DNA of 51,263 nt from Gammaproteobacteria bacterium (GTDB lineage Bacteria; Pseudomonadota; Gammaproteobacteria; Pseudomonadales; Azotimanducaceae). This document shows, one piece after another, positions 1 to 8,458 of this stretch. Location: assembly GCA_026706665.1 (NCBI GenBank), contig JAPOYI010000078.1:1-51263 (forward strand), written 5' to 3'. The notes under the pieces were generated by a model, which was not told the DNA's origin, ran no database searches, and saw nothing but the letters and a program-made list of their open reading frames with translations. The translations under genes and the position numbers were made by a program. Numbering within the stretch: position 1 is the stretch's first letter; every line of letters begins with the position of its first letter.

Positions 1-2348
1 GGCGGCTGGGGAATGCGTTCAACGGCGCGGGCGGCATTTTCCATCGCTTGCGCGTAGCTGAACAGGTTCCGATCCTCTGACGTGAAGTATCGGCGGTTGA
101 ATGGCTGCAGCGGGTGGCAAGTCTCCCAGTCCTCGCCCGCCGGGAAGCGCCGCCGGAGGTAATCCGTCAACTCGCTCACCACCACCGATGGCGGGATCGG
201 CTTGTCTTCCATCAGGTCTCTGCCCGTGTAGCTGACGACGAAACACCGCCGCGCGGCAAGCAGCGCCTCGAGAAACGCGAAGCGGTCTTCATCGCGCACA
301 TCGCGATCCCCGAGCTGTCGGGCATTCTCCCCGAAGAGGTCATCCATGAAGCCGAACACGGCGGGTGGCGGCACACGCGGAAACGCGCCGTCGTTCATGC
401 CGAGGACGCAGACCACTTTTGCGGGGAAGACCTGGCCCGTGGCGAGGCCCGCGACCGTCACGCCGTCCGCAAGCCGGGGGACGGCGCGGGAATCGACGCG
501 CGCCCGGTGCGCAAGCGATTCGCGAAGCACCTCGAAAGGAACCGGAAGGTCGCTGCCGGCCACCGCGCACTTCCCTGGAAGCACGCCTCCGGCGGCGGGG
601 GAAACGCTGGAAGTTCCATACGCGTCAGCGGTCGGGGAAGCTCCCCCGGCTGAAGGCTCCTGGGCGAAGTCGTCTATCAGGCGCGACACGGAGTCGATCT
701 CGCGCGCCGACTCCGGGTCGAAATATGGCTGGCGGACAAAAAACCTATCGAGAACTTCGGTATGCAGACGTTCCGCCCAGGCGGCCGGCGTGCGCTCATC
801 GGCGGTCCAGTCATTCAAGGCCCAGGCGAGTTCGCAGTAGTGGATGAATCGTCCCAGGCGTTCGTAGTCGCCCGCACCGGACTGGAAGCCCCACCGGTCC
901 AGGATGCACGGGACCACGCCATCGAGCAGTACATTCTCGTCCGGGATCGCGTATGCGAGCAGAAGTCGCCGCAGGCCGTGCTGCCAATTGTTGCGGGCGG
1001 GTGCGGACACGCCCTCGTCGGTGCGGTGCGTGGCGTCCATGCCCCAACGGATGCGAGCGCGTTGCACCCATTCGCTAACGCGGCCCAGGTCTCCTTCCTG
1101 GAGGCCGAAACTCTGCCGCACGGACGCGGCCCTGAGCGGCGCGAGCATTTGGCTGGCGGTGTAGCGTGATCCGGCGAGCGCGAGAAGATCGAGGAACGCG
1201 CTGATGGCCGTGCCGACCCGGGCGCGCTGCCTGCCAATGTTGAAAGGAATCCTGTTCGCCGCGCCGAACACCGCTTCGATGACGGGCGCATAGGCATCCA
1301 GGTTGGGCGTCAGCACGAGGACATCGGCGGGCTGGATGTCCGGATGATCGTCGAACAGGCCCAACAGGCGGTCGTGGAGCACTTCGACCTCCCGCGTGGC
1401 GGAGTGGCAAACGTGGATCTGGAGGGTGTCGTCCGGCCCAACCTGCGGTGCGGCGCCGTGTGCGCCGGTGGAGGGCCGTTCAACGATGTCCCGCTGTACT
1501 GCCCCGAGACATGTATCGGCGGCATCTCCGTAGGCCTCGCGTTCTGCAGTTGCCGGTGCCTTTTCGACAAGCGCCTGCATGTCGCGCGCCAGCCGGCCCC
1601 AGGTGGTGACCAGTTCGTTTCCCTCGGCGTAGTAGCCGTCGGCATCGGCGGACGGGCGGTCCCCTTTCCAGAAGTCGCGGGAGGGACTCAGCAGGAACAG
1701 GTGGACATCCATGACGGTGCCGACATGACGCAATAGCTCGAGATAGGACGGCGAGAGCTCGGCGATGCCGAACAGGTACACCCTGGAGCGTTGTGACCGG
1801 GGTTCGCGCGCGCCAACGGCTTGCCCGTACGCAGCTACCGCGTCTGCCCAGTGGGTCGCATCGGGTATGTCGGCCGTGACCTGCGACCAGAGGCGAACGT
1901 GCCAGTCTTCCGGATTGCCGGCGTTCCAGGCGCGGTTCCGGAACACCATGCAACGGTCGTAGGCGGCAGCCAGCTTGTCGGCGAGTTCGAACCGTTTTCG
2001 GGAATCGCCGTCCGCCAGGTAATCGTTGACCGGATCGTCGCCGTCCCAGCGACCGAGCAGACCGAATATCCGCCACCGCAGGATGGCCGGCTCGAATGCC
2101 GACTCCAGCGGGAGGTCCGGCAGGGCCTCGCGCATCACGGACCAGGCGAACTCTGCCGGCAGCTCGATCTTCAGGTGCCCGGCAACTCCGAGGCGTGTGG
2201 CCAGTTCGAGCCGAAGCCATTCGCCCAGCAATGGATGCGGCACTACGACGCGTTCGGCGTCGAGGGGATCTGCGGGATGCTTGCGCATGTCCTCCGCCAG
2301 CCATTCGGCGAGGACTTCCATGCGGTTGGACGCGTGTACGTGGATCAT
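1..2348 (-). CDS. recC: Exodeoxyribonuclease V gamma subunit RecC, 3' end cut by window edge
   Basis: The reverse strand reads without a stop for about 782 codons from an ATG at 2348 to the window edge. An in-frame TGA lies six codons upstream and a GGAAG purine run directly precedes the ATG, which fixes the start. The protein opens MIHVHASNRMEVLAEWLAED and continues with RecC-type stretches such as HPLLGEWLRLELA, LFGIAELSPSYLELL, HVCHSATREVEVLHDRLL, DVLVLTPNLDAYAPVIEAVF and VVCVLGMNDGAFPR. RecC binds the 3'-ended strand and recognises Chi in the RecBCD helicase-nuclease, which repairs double-strand breaks and degrades foreign linear DNA. E. coli RecC has about 1,120 residues, so roughly a third is missing on the left. 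recB and recD would be expected beyond the edge. Confidence 0.93.
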   Translation of the reverse strand, partial: MIHVHASNRMEVLAEWLAEDMRKHPADPLDAERVVVPHPLLGEWLRLELATRLGVAGHLKIELPAEFAWSVMREALPDLPLESAFEPAILRWRIFGLLGRWDGDDPVNDYLADGDSRKRFELADKLAAAYDRCMVFRNRAWNAGNPEDWHVRLWSQVTADIPDATHWADAVAAYGQAVGAREPRSQRSRVYLFGIAELSPSYLELLRHVGTVMDVHLFLLSPSRDFWKGDRPSADADGYYAEGNELVTTWGRLARDMQALVEKAPATAEREAYGDAADTCLGAVQRDIVERPSTGAHGAAPQVGPDDTLQIHVCHSATREVEVLHDRLLGLFDDHPDIQPADVLVLTPNLDAYAPVIEAVFGAANRIPFNIGRQRARVGTAISAFLDLLALAGSRYTASQMLAPLRAASVRQSFGLQEGDLGRVSEWVQRARIRWGMDATHRTDEGVSAPARNNWQHGLRRLLLAYAIPDENVLLDGVVPCILDRWGFQSGAGDYERLGRFIHYCELAWALNDWTADERTPAAWAERLHTEVLDRFFVRQPYFDPESAREIDSVSRLIDDFAQEPSAGGASPTADAYGTSSVSPAAGGVLPGKCAVAGSDLPVPFEVLRESLAHRARVDSRAVPRLADGVTVAGLATGQVFPAKVVCVLGMNDGAFPRVPPPAVFGFMDDLFGENARQLGDRDVRDEDRFAFLEALLAARRCFVVSYTGRDLMEDKPIPPSVVVSELTDYLRRRFPAGEDWETCHPLQPFNRRYFTSEDRNLFSYAQAMENAARAVERIPQP

Positions 2349-2457
2349 CTTCCGCGGCGGGCTATGTCACCAGGGTGCGGAGAATGGTCGGGGCGCATCG
2401 GGACATTGTATGTCGCGTCGGGGTGGCCGTGGCGGCGATTGCGCGGCCGGGAAAGCC

Positions 2458-3339
2458 TTAATCCATCCTCTGCAGCACGTTCGCCGGCGAGTACTGATCC
2501 GTCAGGGGTCGGCGATCCCGGTTCCAGTCCTGGGTGCGGTCGAATCGGCGCGGATAGCTGGTGATGGGGACGCCGTAGGGCGCGAGGCGCTGGCGCCAGG
2601 ACCGGGCCGCCCGCCTGAGCGTGGCGTTGTCCGGCAGCGGCATGATCGAAGCCAGCACGATGCGGTTTGCGCTCTCCCGGATGGTGAAGTTCAGGAACGG
2701 CCCGAAAGCGCGGTAGTAAGTCTCCGACTCGTGGTCGTAGAGCCGGCTGGTGGCGAACGTGTTGGCCGCGAGTACCCCGTTGGGTGTGAGCAGCCGTCGC
2801 GTCTCCCGCAGGTACTCAAGCGTCATCAGGTGTTCTGGAATGTAGTCGCCGTCGAAAGTGTCGAGCAGGATCAACTCGTAGCGTTTTCCGTCGCGCAGCG
2901 CGCGCCGCGTGAAGACGCGCGCGTCCCGGACGAAGACCGTGGTGTTCCCGGCCGCGCGGAAGTCGAAGAACCGGTCGGCCACGGATACCACGGCCGGGGC
3001 GATCTCGACGACATCGATGCGTGCCTCGGGCAGTAGTTCGGCGAGTGCCTTGGGCAGGGTGCCGCCGCCGAGCCCCGTGATCAGGACGCTCTCGGGCTCC
3101 GGCGTCAGCAGAAGTGATGCCATCATCATGCGGGTGTACTGCAGCGCCATCTTTTTCGGCGCCCGCTCGTCGATGCAGGACTGCCGCCGCCGTTCGCTCC
3201 GTACGGCAAACTGCATGCACAGGAAGCCGTCTTCCCGGGTCACGAGGATCTTTCCGTAGAGCGATGGTTCTTCGTGGATGACTTCGGCGTGCGGGAAGGC
3301 GCAGGCGAGTCCCAGTGCGAGCGCCAGCGCTGGCTTCAT
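2458..3339 (-). CDS. Spermidine-synthase-like protein with N-terminal signal sequence
   Basis: The product has 293 residues. After a hydrophobic start (MKPALALALGLACAFPHAEV), which looks like a cleavable signal peptide, comes a spermidine-synthase fold: HEEPSLYGKILV, then the nucleotide-binding loop VLITGLGGGTLPKAL (about residues 100-115), an acidic strand end DVVEIAP, and LILLDTFDGDYIPEHL. These are the marks of the SpeE/class I methyltransferase-like family that binds decarboxylated S-adenosylmethionine. The ATG at 3339 overlaps the stop of the upstream membrane gene as ATGA, so the two are translationally coupled. Other bacteria often carry both parts in one fused protein, an integral membrane domain followed by a SpeE-like domain. 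The real substrate is unknown, and a polyamine role is only one possibility for an exported protein. Confidence 0.75.
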   Translation of the reverse strand: MKPALALALGLACAFPHAEVIHEEPSLYGKILVTREDGFLCMQFAVRSERRRQSCIDERAPKKMALQYTRMMMASLLLTPEPESVLITGLGGGTLPKALAELLPEARIDVVEIAPAVVSVADRFFDFRAAGNTTVFVRDARVFTRRALRDGKRYELILLDTFDGDYIPEHLMTLEYLRETRRLLTPNGVLAANTFATSRLYDHESETYYRAFGPFLNFTIRESANRIVLASIMPLPDNATLRRAARSWRQRLAPYGVPITSYPRRFDRTQDWNRDRRPLTDQYSPANVLQRMD

Positions 3340-3950
3340 TCGGTTCGTCCGGCGGCGAAAGCCAGGCACGCGAGCAGGGCGAGGGCGCCGGCGAGCATCG
3401 CCACGATGGTGTTCAGCTCGAACCAGAGCACGAAGTAGAACGATGTCCCGAGGGTGCCGAGGGCGCTGCCGAAGGTGGAGACGAAATACAGCGTGCCGGC
3501 CACGCGGCCGGACTCTTCGGTCGCCTTCACCAGCAGACGCACCGCGTAGGGCGAGATCATGCCGAGAATGATCGTCGGCGGCATGAACAGCACCAGTGAA
3601 GCGAGCAGCGATCCGTAGCGGGGATCTTCCACTTGATCGAAGATCCAGGACATTGCGGGTTCGGCGATCAGCACCAGCGGGCAGACGAGGACACCAGCGG
3701 CGATCAGTATCAGCCCGAGCTTGCGCAGGTTCGGGCGCCTGAGGGAGAGATATCCACCAAGCAGGTAACCCGCCGAGAGCGCCAGCATGAATACGGTGAT
3801 GATGCTGCCCCAGACGTAGATGCTGCCGCCGAAGTAGGGTGCCAGCACCCGGCCGCCCAGCAGTTCGAGGGACATGATCACAAAACCGCCCCCGAAGGCG
3901 AGGACGTTGACGGCAACCGTTCTCACTGCGTCTCGAGTTGCTGTCGCCAC
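3336..3950 (-). CDS. Multi-spanning membrane protein partnered with the SpeE-like protein
   Basis: This 204-residue protein is almost wholly membrane segments: about residues 12-32, 42-65, 76-97, 110-135, 145-168 and 178-200. Stretches such as SLELLGGRVLAPYFGGSIYV, WGSIITVFMLALSAGYLLGG and YAVRLLV...AGTLYFVSTFGSALGTL are characteristic of the membrane half of fused MFS/spermidine-synthase proteins. Here that half is a separate gene. It ends in an ATGA overlap with the SpeE-like gene, so the two products are made together and probably form one complex in the inner membrane. Transport or anchoring is inferred from family and context only. The start at 3950 is the most upstream reasonable ATG. 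Confidence 0.75.
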   Translation of the reverse strand: MATATRDAVRTVAVNVLAFGGGFVIMSLELLGGRVLAPYFGGSIYVWGSIITVFMLALSAGYLLGGYLSLRRPNLRKLGLILIAAGVLVCPLVLIAEPAMSWIFDQVEDPRYGSLLASLVLFMPPTIILGMISPYAVRLLVKATEESGRVAGTLYFVSTFGSALGTLGTSFYFVLWFELNTIVAMLAGALALLACLAFAAGRTE

Positions 3951-3999
3951 GGTTCGGAAAGGTGCGCCGTGACCACGGCTTTGGCATCCGTGATGGAGG

Positions 4000-4163
4000 T
4001 CAAGAAGCTTCCCAGGGATTGACCGCCTCGACGTCGAGGACGCGGAAATGGTCGATGTTGCGAGTGACCAGGGTCAAGTCGACAGAAAGGCGACGACCTT
4101 TTCGTTCGGTTCATCGCGCGTCAACTCGGAGACTACGTTGGTGTCCAGGAGATAGCCGGTCAC
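4000..4163 (-). pseudogene. PIN-domain toxin remnant, ends joined by an internal out-of-frame deletion
   Basis: Starting at a GTG (4163) that overlaps the antitoxin stop as GTGA, the reverse strand gives VTGYLLDTNVVSELTR and EPNEKVVAFL, the classic first strand and helix of a FitB/VapC PIN ribonuclease, then runs into TGA after ST. The other frame immediately downstream gives DLTLVTRNIDHFRVLDVEAV followed by NPW, the classic last strand of the same family. About 80 central residues, holding most catalytic acids, are missing and the two ends lie in different frames. The toxin must be inactive. The intact order antitoxin then toxin, and the short overlap, show that this was once a normal type II toxin-antitoxin operon. 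Confidence 0.82.
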
Positions 4164-4474
4164 TGGTTGTCTTCGTCAAGGAGGGGTACGGGGCGGTTGG
4201 AACTCCGGTCCGGCGCCTCGAGATTGGTTCCCCGCGGCACGTTCTCAACCAACCACCGTCCGAGGGGCTCACGGGGCGATTGTCGCCCGTCCCGCACATC
4301 GGCCGGCACCACTACGAAGGACTTCCGCGTGCCTATGCGCTGCGGTCCCTGTTCGTCCGAGAGACGAAGAATCTCGGATAGCCGCGCTTTCGCTTCGGTC
4401 ACGGTCCAGACCTGACGAGTCTCGGTGTCAAGCACTGTTCCATCCATGTTTGGGAAACTGTACTGGTCCATCAT
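4160..4474 (-). CDS. Phd/YefM-type antitoxin
   Basis: The frame encodes 104 residues. The core WTVTEAKARLSEILRLSDEQ, followed by GPQRIGTRKSFVVVPADV, is typical of the Phd/YefM DNA-binding fold, in which the protein represses its own promoter and its tail neutralises the toxin. A GGAGG lies 11 bases before the ATG at 4474; ATGs at 4471 and 4447 are alternatives. The gene ends in a GTGA overlap with the PIN toxin remnant. The antitoxin is therefore probably an orphan that survives after loss of its toxin. Confidence 0.75.
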   Translation of the reverse strand: MMDQYSFPNMDGTVLDTETRQVWTVTEAKARLSEILRLSDEQGPQRIGTRKSFVVVPADVRDGRQSPREPLGRWLVENVPRGTNLEAPDRSSNRPVPLLDEDNQ

Positions 4475-4577
4475 AGACGACCTAGCCTCCGGGTCGAAAG
4501 ACACCCCATTTCGCCAAGGTTGAACCGAGGCGGGTGACGCTCGAGTCCAAGACCTTCCTTCCGTGGAGTTCTCCCGA

Positions 4578-5345
4578 TTATCGGCCCTTCCAGACAGGGG
4601 GCCGCTTTTCCGAGAACGCCTTCGCCCCTTCCGCGAAGTCTTCGCTGTGGAGCATCTCCCAGACGGACTGGTAGCGGTTCGCCATTGCATCCGAGAGCGA
4701 GGGGATGTCGAGACTGCGGTATACGACATCCTTGCTGGCCCGGACGGCCAGCGGCGCGCACCTCACGATCTGCGCCACCCACTTGCCGGTTTCCTCCATC
4801 AACTGGTCATGCGGCACCACTGCGTTGACGAACCCCAGTTCGTAGCCCTCCCGTGCGGTGATGTGCCGCCCCGTCAAGATCATTCCGAGCGCGCGTTTCG
4901 ACCCGATCATCCGGGGCAGTCGCTGCAGGCCGCCGCCGATCGCCCCCGTGCCGACGGTCGGTTCCGGCAGTCCGAGTACGGCGTCCTCCGAAGCGATGAT
5001 GAGGTCGCAGGCAAGTGCTACCTCGAGACCGCCGCCCAGGGCGAAGCCGTTCACGGCGGCGACGAGGGGTTTGGTCAGGTCGAACCGCGAAGTCAGGCCG
5101 CCGAACCCGCCCGAGGTGCGAAAAGGCTTGTTGCCCTCGGCCACGTACCGCAGGTCGTTCCCCGCGCAGAAGGCGCGACCGGCGCCGGTGACGACAGCCA
5201 CCCAGAGGTCGTCGTCGGCCGCGTAGTCGTCGAACACTGCACCGAGTTCCGCGCTGGCGGGAGGATGCAGCGCGTTCAGCCGTTCCGGCCGATCAAGTGT
5301 GACCGTCAGGACGTGATCGGCCTTTTCGACTGTGCAGAATTCCAT
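4578..5345 (-). CDS. Enoyl-CoA hydratase/isomerase family protein
   Basis: The 255-residue protein matches the usual length of single-domain crotonases. It has the CoA-binding and oxyanion-hole stretch AFCAGNDLRYV, the loop NGFALGGGLEVALACDLIIA, and the LPEPTVGTGAIGGGLQRLPR segment that carries the second catalytic glutamate. This family adds water to, or isomerises, enoyl-CoA thioesters in the cytoplasm, as in fatty-acid or carnitine metabolism. The start at MEFCTVEK (5345) fits the family; a longer ATG at 5396 would add an atypical leader. An AGAGAGAG run lies just upstream. The gene stands alone, divergent from apbE, so the substrate cannot be inferred. Confidence 0.85.
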   Translation of the reverse strand: MEFCTVEKADHVLTVTLDRPERLNALHPPASAELGAVFDDYAADDDLWVAVVTGAGRAFCAGNDLRYVAEGNKPFRTSGGFGGLTSRFDLTKPLVAAVNGFALGGGLEVALACDLIIASEDAVLGLPEPTVGTGAIGGGLQRLPRMIGSKRALGMILTGRHITAREGYELGFVNAVVPHDQLMEETGKWVAQIVRCAPLAVRASKDVVYRSLDIPSLSDAMANRYQSVWEMLHSEDFAEGAKAFSEKRPPVWKGR

Positions 5346-5524
5346 TGATACTCTCTCTGTGGATCGGATTGGCAAGCCGGCTGCGTGTACGATCATCGGT
5401 TCGGCCGACTTGGCACAGGCAGTTCTTGAGGTCGCTAAGTTTGTCTGCGGGGTTCGATCAACGTCAACCGCTTCTACACGACGGGCGGCGTCGACAGGCG
5501 CGGGCTGCGGGGCACTGGTACGCC

Positions 5525-6487
5525 ATGGCTTTCGCCGCGCTGGCTGCCGGTTGCGGCGGTGCCCACTACCAGTCCCTGGATGGGCAGACGATGGGGACCT
5601 CGTATCGTGTCGTAGCGCGATGTCCGGCCGCCCTCGAGCCAGCCGGGATAGAAGCCGTCCTCTCCCGCGTCAACGCCTCGATGTCGAACTGGGACGACGA
5701 TTCGGAGGTGTCGCGGTTCAATGCGTCGGCCATCGGCGAATGGATGACGTTGTCGCCGTCCCTCCGGGAGGTCGTGGGGACAGCGCTGGCGCTCAGCACC
5801 ATGTCCGACGGCGCCTTCGACATTTCGGTCGGCGCGCTGGTCGATGCCTGGGGATTCGGTCCTGCCCCCGCGCGCGATTTTCCCGACGATACGGAAATCG
5901 AGACGGCGCTCGCGCGCACGGGATACCGGCACCTGGAACTCCTGGACAGCCGGTTGCGCAAGACCCGGGACGTGCGCCTCGACCTGTCGGCTATTGCCAA
6001 GGGCTACGGGGTGGATGCGATGGCGGCGGCCGTCGCGGGCCAGGGATGTACCGACTACCTGGTGGAAATCGGTGGGGAAGTCCGCGTGCGGGGACACAGT
6101 CCGCGGGGCCGCCCCTGGGGGCTCGGCATCGAAGCGCCGGACGGAAGCGGTTCGGCGCACCGGATCGTGACGATGAGCGAGGGGGCGATCGCTACATCCG
6201 GGGACTACCGGAACTTCTTCGAGCGCGACGGAAAGCGGTATTCTCACACCATCGACCCGCGCCTGGGAACGCCGGTGGAACATGTCCTGGCATCCGCGAC
6301 GGTGGTACACGCCTCGGCGATGTGGGCAGACGGATATGCGACCCTGATCGCCGTCCTTGGCCCGGAAGGGGGCCTTGCGTTCGCCGAGTCCCGGGATCTG
6401 GCCGCGTACCTGCTGGTGCGCCGGGAAGACCGTCTCGAGTCGCGCGCGACGACGGCGATGGCAGCACTTCTCGCGCCTGAAGACTGA
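5525..6487 (+). CDS. apbE: FAD:protein FMN transferase (ApbE), lipoprotein
   Basis: ApbE attaches FMN covalently to threonines of membrane redox proteins such as Nqr/Rnf subunits. The sequence shows SLDGQTMGTSYRV near the start, the FAD-binding stretch DLSAIAKGYGVDAMA, then ATSGDYRNFFE and YSHTIDPRLGTPV, all diagnostic of the family. A lipobox LAAGC right after the ATG at 5525 indicates lipid anchoring on the periplasmic side. The start is uncertain: with 5525 the leader has only nine residues before the cysteine and no positive charge. A TTG at 5441, with GAGG nine bases upstream, would give a longer arginine-rich leader, and an ATG at 5345 is also in frame. The gene is followed after about 60 bases by lolC. 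Confidence 0.88.
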   Translation: MAFAALAAGCGGAHYQSLDGQTMGTSYRVVARCPAALEPAGIEAVLSRVNASMSNWDDDSEVSRFNASAIGEWMTLSPSLREVVGTALALSTMSDGAFDISVGALVDAWGFGPAPARDFPDDTEIETALARTGYRHLELLDSRLRKTRDVRLDLSAIAKGYGVDAMAAAVAGQGCTDYLVEIGGEVRVRGHSPRGRPWGLGIEAPDGSGSAHRIVTMSEGAIATSGDYRNFFERDGKRYSHTIDPRLGTPVEHVLASATVVHASAMWADGYATLIAVLGPEGGLAFAESRDLAAYLLVRREDRLESRATTAMAALLAPED

Positions 6488-6549
6488 CCGCCCAACGCAC
6501 CACCGGTCGTTTTACAATCGGACCGAAGCGCCCTGAACAAGGACTTCCT

Positions 6550-7776
6550 TTGTTTCGCCCCCTCGCGGTCAATGTCGGGCTCCGCTATGCGGCGAGCCGG
6601 CGCCGTTTCGTTTCCTTCGTCGGCGTCGCGGCGCTGGCGGGGCTGGTGCTTTCGGTCGGTGTGCTCCTGTACGTGCAGGCGGTGGTGCGCGGGTTCGAGC
6701 GCGAACTGGAGGATCGGGTGCTGGGCGTCGTGCCGCATGTCACTCTCGTCGGGCGCAACGCGATTGCGGATTCCGATGCCGTCGCGGCGCAGCTCCTGGG
6801 GGTGCCCGGGGTGAAACATGTCGCAGCCGTAGCTTCCAGCGGGGTTCTCCTCTCTACCGGAATGGGTGTCGCCGTGGTCCGGCTGAAGGGTATCGTCCCC
6901 GCGGACTACGAACCGGTGATCGGACACTATTTCGAAGCCGGAAGCGTGGATGTCCTTGAGCCGGGGAGCTTCAACGTGGTGCTCGGACGCGGCGTCATGC
7001 AGCGATTGGGGCTCGAGCCGGGCGATGTCTTCACCGCGGTGATGCCGGACCTGACGCCGACTCCGCTGGGAGTGTTCCCGGCGCGCAAACGGCTGCGCGC
7101 GGCAGGCACCCTGAGAACCTGGTCGCAGCTCGATGGGGAGGTCGCCTACACCCACATAAGGGACGCGCAGCGTCTTTTCCGGTCGCCCGGCAGCGCCGGC
7201 ACCCTGGAGTTGCGCATCGACGCCGTTCTCGAAGCGCCGGACGTGGCTTCGAGGGCACTTGCGGTGGTCGGCACGGACAGGTTTACCGCCCGTACATGGC
7301 TGCGTTCGATGGGTCCCGTGTACCGGGCGATCCAGGTGACCAAGGGCATGCTGTTCCTGATCTTCTCGCTGCTCGTCGCCGTGGCCGCGTTCAACGTCGT
7401 GTCGGGCCTCGTCATGATCGTCAACGAACGCCGGGCGGACGTGGCGATCCTGCGCACGCTGGGCGCGCGTTCGGGCCTGATCGTGGGCGTATTCGTCGTC
7501 CTTGGCCTGATGGTCTCGCTCGCGGGCGTCGGACTCGGACTGGTGCTGGGACTGGTGCTCGGAGCCTTGACCGAGGACGGCTATCGCTGGGCGCAGGAAA
7601 CCTGGAACATCGACCTGATGGGGGAGTACTTCGTGCACCAGTTGCCGGTGGAATTTGCCGTCTCCGATGTCGTTCGGGTGCTGGCCACGGCATGCGGTCT
7701 CAGCCTGTTGGCGACCCTTTATCCGGCCTGGCGCGCGGGTCGGCTGCGCCCCGCCGAGGTGCTGCGCCATGAGTGA
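6550..7776 (+). CDS. lolC: Lipoprotein-releasing ABC transporter permease LolC
   Basis: The 408-residue protein has a first membrane segment near residues 25-48, a large periplasmic domain, and three membrane segments at the C-terminal end (about 270-295, 315-345 and 375-395), the MacB/LolC-FtsX plan. The motif SGLVMIVNERRADVAILRTL is typical of LolC/LolE. With LolD and LolE it extracts mature lipoproteins from the inner membrane and hands them to LolA. The start is a TTG preceded by AAGGA. A TACAAT that could be a -10 element lies at 6513-6518, but no good -35 is seen. Its 3' end overlaps lolD by eight bases. LolC and LolE are separate genes here, as in enteric bacteria and Pseudomonas. Confidence 0.92.
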   Translation: MFRPLAVNVGLRYAASRRRFVSFVGVAALAGLVLSVGVLLYVQAVVRGFERELEDRVLGVVPHVTLVGRNAIADSDAVAAQLLGVPGVKHVAAVASSGVLLSTGMGVAVVRLKGIVPADYEPVIGHYFEAGSVDVLEPGSFNVVLGRGVMQRLGLEPGDVFTAVMPDLTPTPLGVFPARKRLRAAGTLRTWSQLDGEVAYTHIRDAQRLFRSPGSAGTLELRIDAVLEAPDVASRALAVVGTDRFTARTWLRSMGPVYRAIQVTKGMLFLIFSLLVAVAAFNVVSGLVMIVNERRADVAILRTLGARSGLIVGVFVVLGLMVSLAGVGLGLVLGLVLGALTEDGYRWAQETWNIDLMGEYFVHQLPVEFAVSDVVRVLATACGLSLLATLYPAWRAGRLRPAEVLRHE

Positions 7777-8446
7777 CGTGACGCCGCTTTGCGGCACGAA
7801 CCTTGCCAAGGCCTATTCGCAGGGCAGTGCGCGGATCGAAGTGCTTGCCGCCGCCGAGATCGATGTCGCGGCCGGCGAGCGGCTGGCCATCGTGGGCCAG
7901 TCCGGTTCGGGTAAGAGCACTCTGCTGCACATCCTGGCCGGTCTGCTGGATCCCGATGCCGGTAGCGTGCATGTGATGGGCGAAGACCTCACGGCCGCGA
8001 ACCCGGCGCGGCGGGCGGAACTGCGCAATGCCCACATGGGGTTCGTCTACCAGTTCCACCACCTGTTGCCGGAGTTCACGGCCCTGGAGAACGTCGCCAT
8101 GCCTAGGCTGGTCGCCGGCGCGGCCATGCGCGAAGTGGCGGACGATACGCTGGCGCTGCTTGACTCCGTGGGACTGTCTGCGCGCGCGGGCCACCGTCCC
8201 CACGAACTCTCCGGGGGCGAACGCCAGCGCGTGGCGGTCGCCCGTGCGCTGGCCGGGAAGCCGCGCGTCGTGCTTGCCGACGAGCCGACGGGCAATCTCG
8301 ACCGCCGCAGCGCCGAGCGCGTACTGGAAGCCATCGACCATCTCGTGGCGGCCACGGGGACGGCTTTCGTGGTGGTCAGCCACGACGAGGCCCTGGCCGC
8401 GCGCGCCGACCGCACGCTCGTGCTGCGGGACGGCGTCCTGTCCTGA
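7769..8446 (+). CDS. lolD: Lipoprotein-releasing ABC transporter ATPase LolD
   Basis: LolD powers lipoprotein release by ATP hydrolysis on the cytoplasmic face. All ABC motifs are present in the 225 residues: Walker A GQSGSGKST at 43-51, Q-loop VYQFHHLLPEFTALENV (the LolD-type LLPEF), signature LSGGERQRVAVARAL, Walker B VVLADEPTGNLD, and the switch histidine in VVVSHD. Length is close to the E. coli protein. The ATG at 7769 lies inside the lolC end, giving an eight-base overlap, and lolE follows after 12 bases, so all three are one transcription unit. Confidence 0.96.
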   Translation: MSDVTPLCGTNLAKAYSQGSARIEVLAAAEIDVAAGERLAIVGQSGSGKSTLLHILAGLLDPDAGSVHVMGEDLTAANPARRAELRNAHMGFVYQFHHLLPEFTALENVAMPRLVAGAAMREVADDTLALLDSVGLSARAGHRPHELSGGERQRVAVARALAGKPRVVLADEPTGNLDRRSAERVLEAIDHLVAATGTAFVVVSHDEALAARADRTLVLRDGVLS

Positions 8447-8458
8447 GGCGCGGGCCTT

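Noticed and set aside
1480-2304. 274-codon minus-strand frame antisense to nothing but in another frame of recC
   Set aside because: Arginine- and proline-rich low-complexity translation; recC occupies the same strand in the correct frame.
114-2564. Several plus-strand open frames of 65-247 codons over the first 2.5 kb
   Set aside because: They lie opposite recC, whose reverse-strand translation is clearly conserved; the frames have no family-like sequence and arise from high GC.
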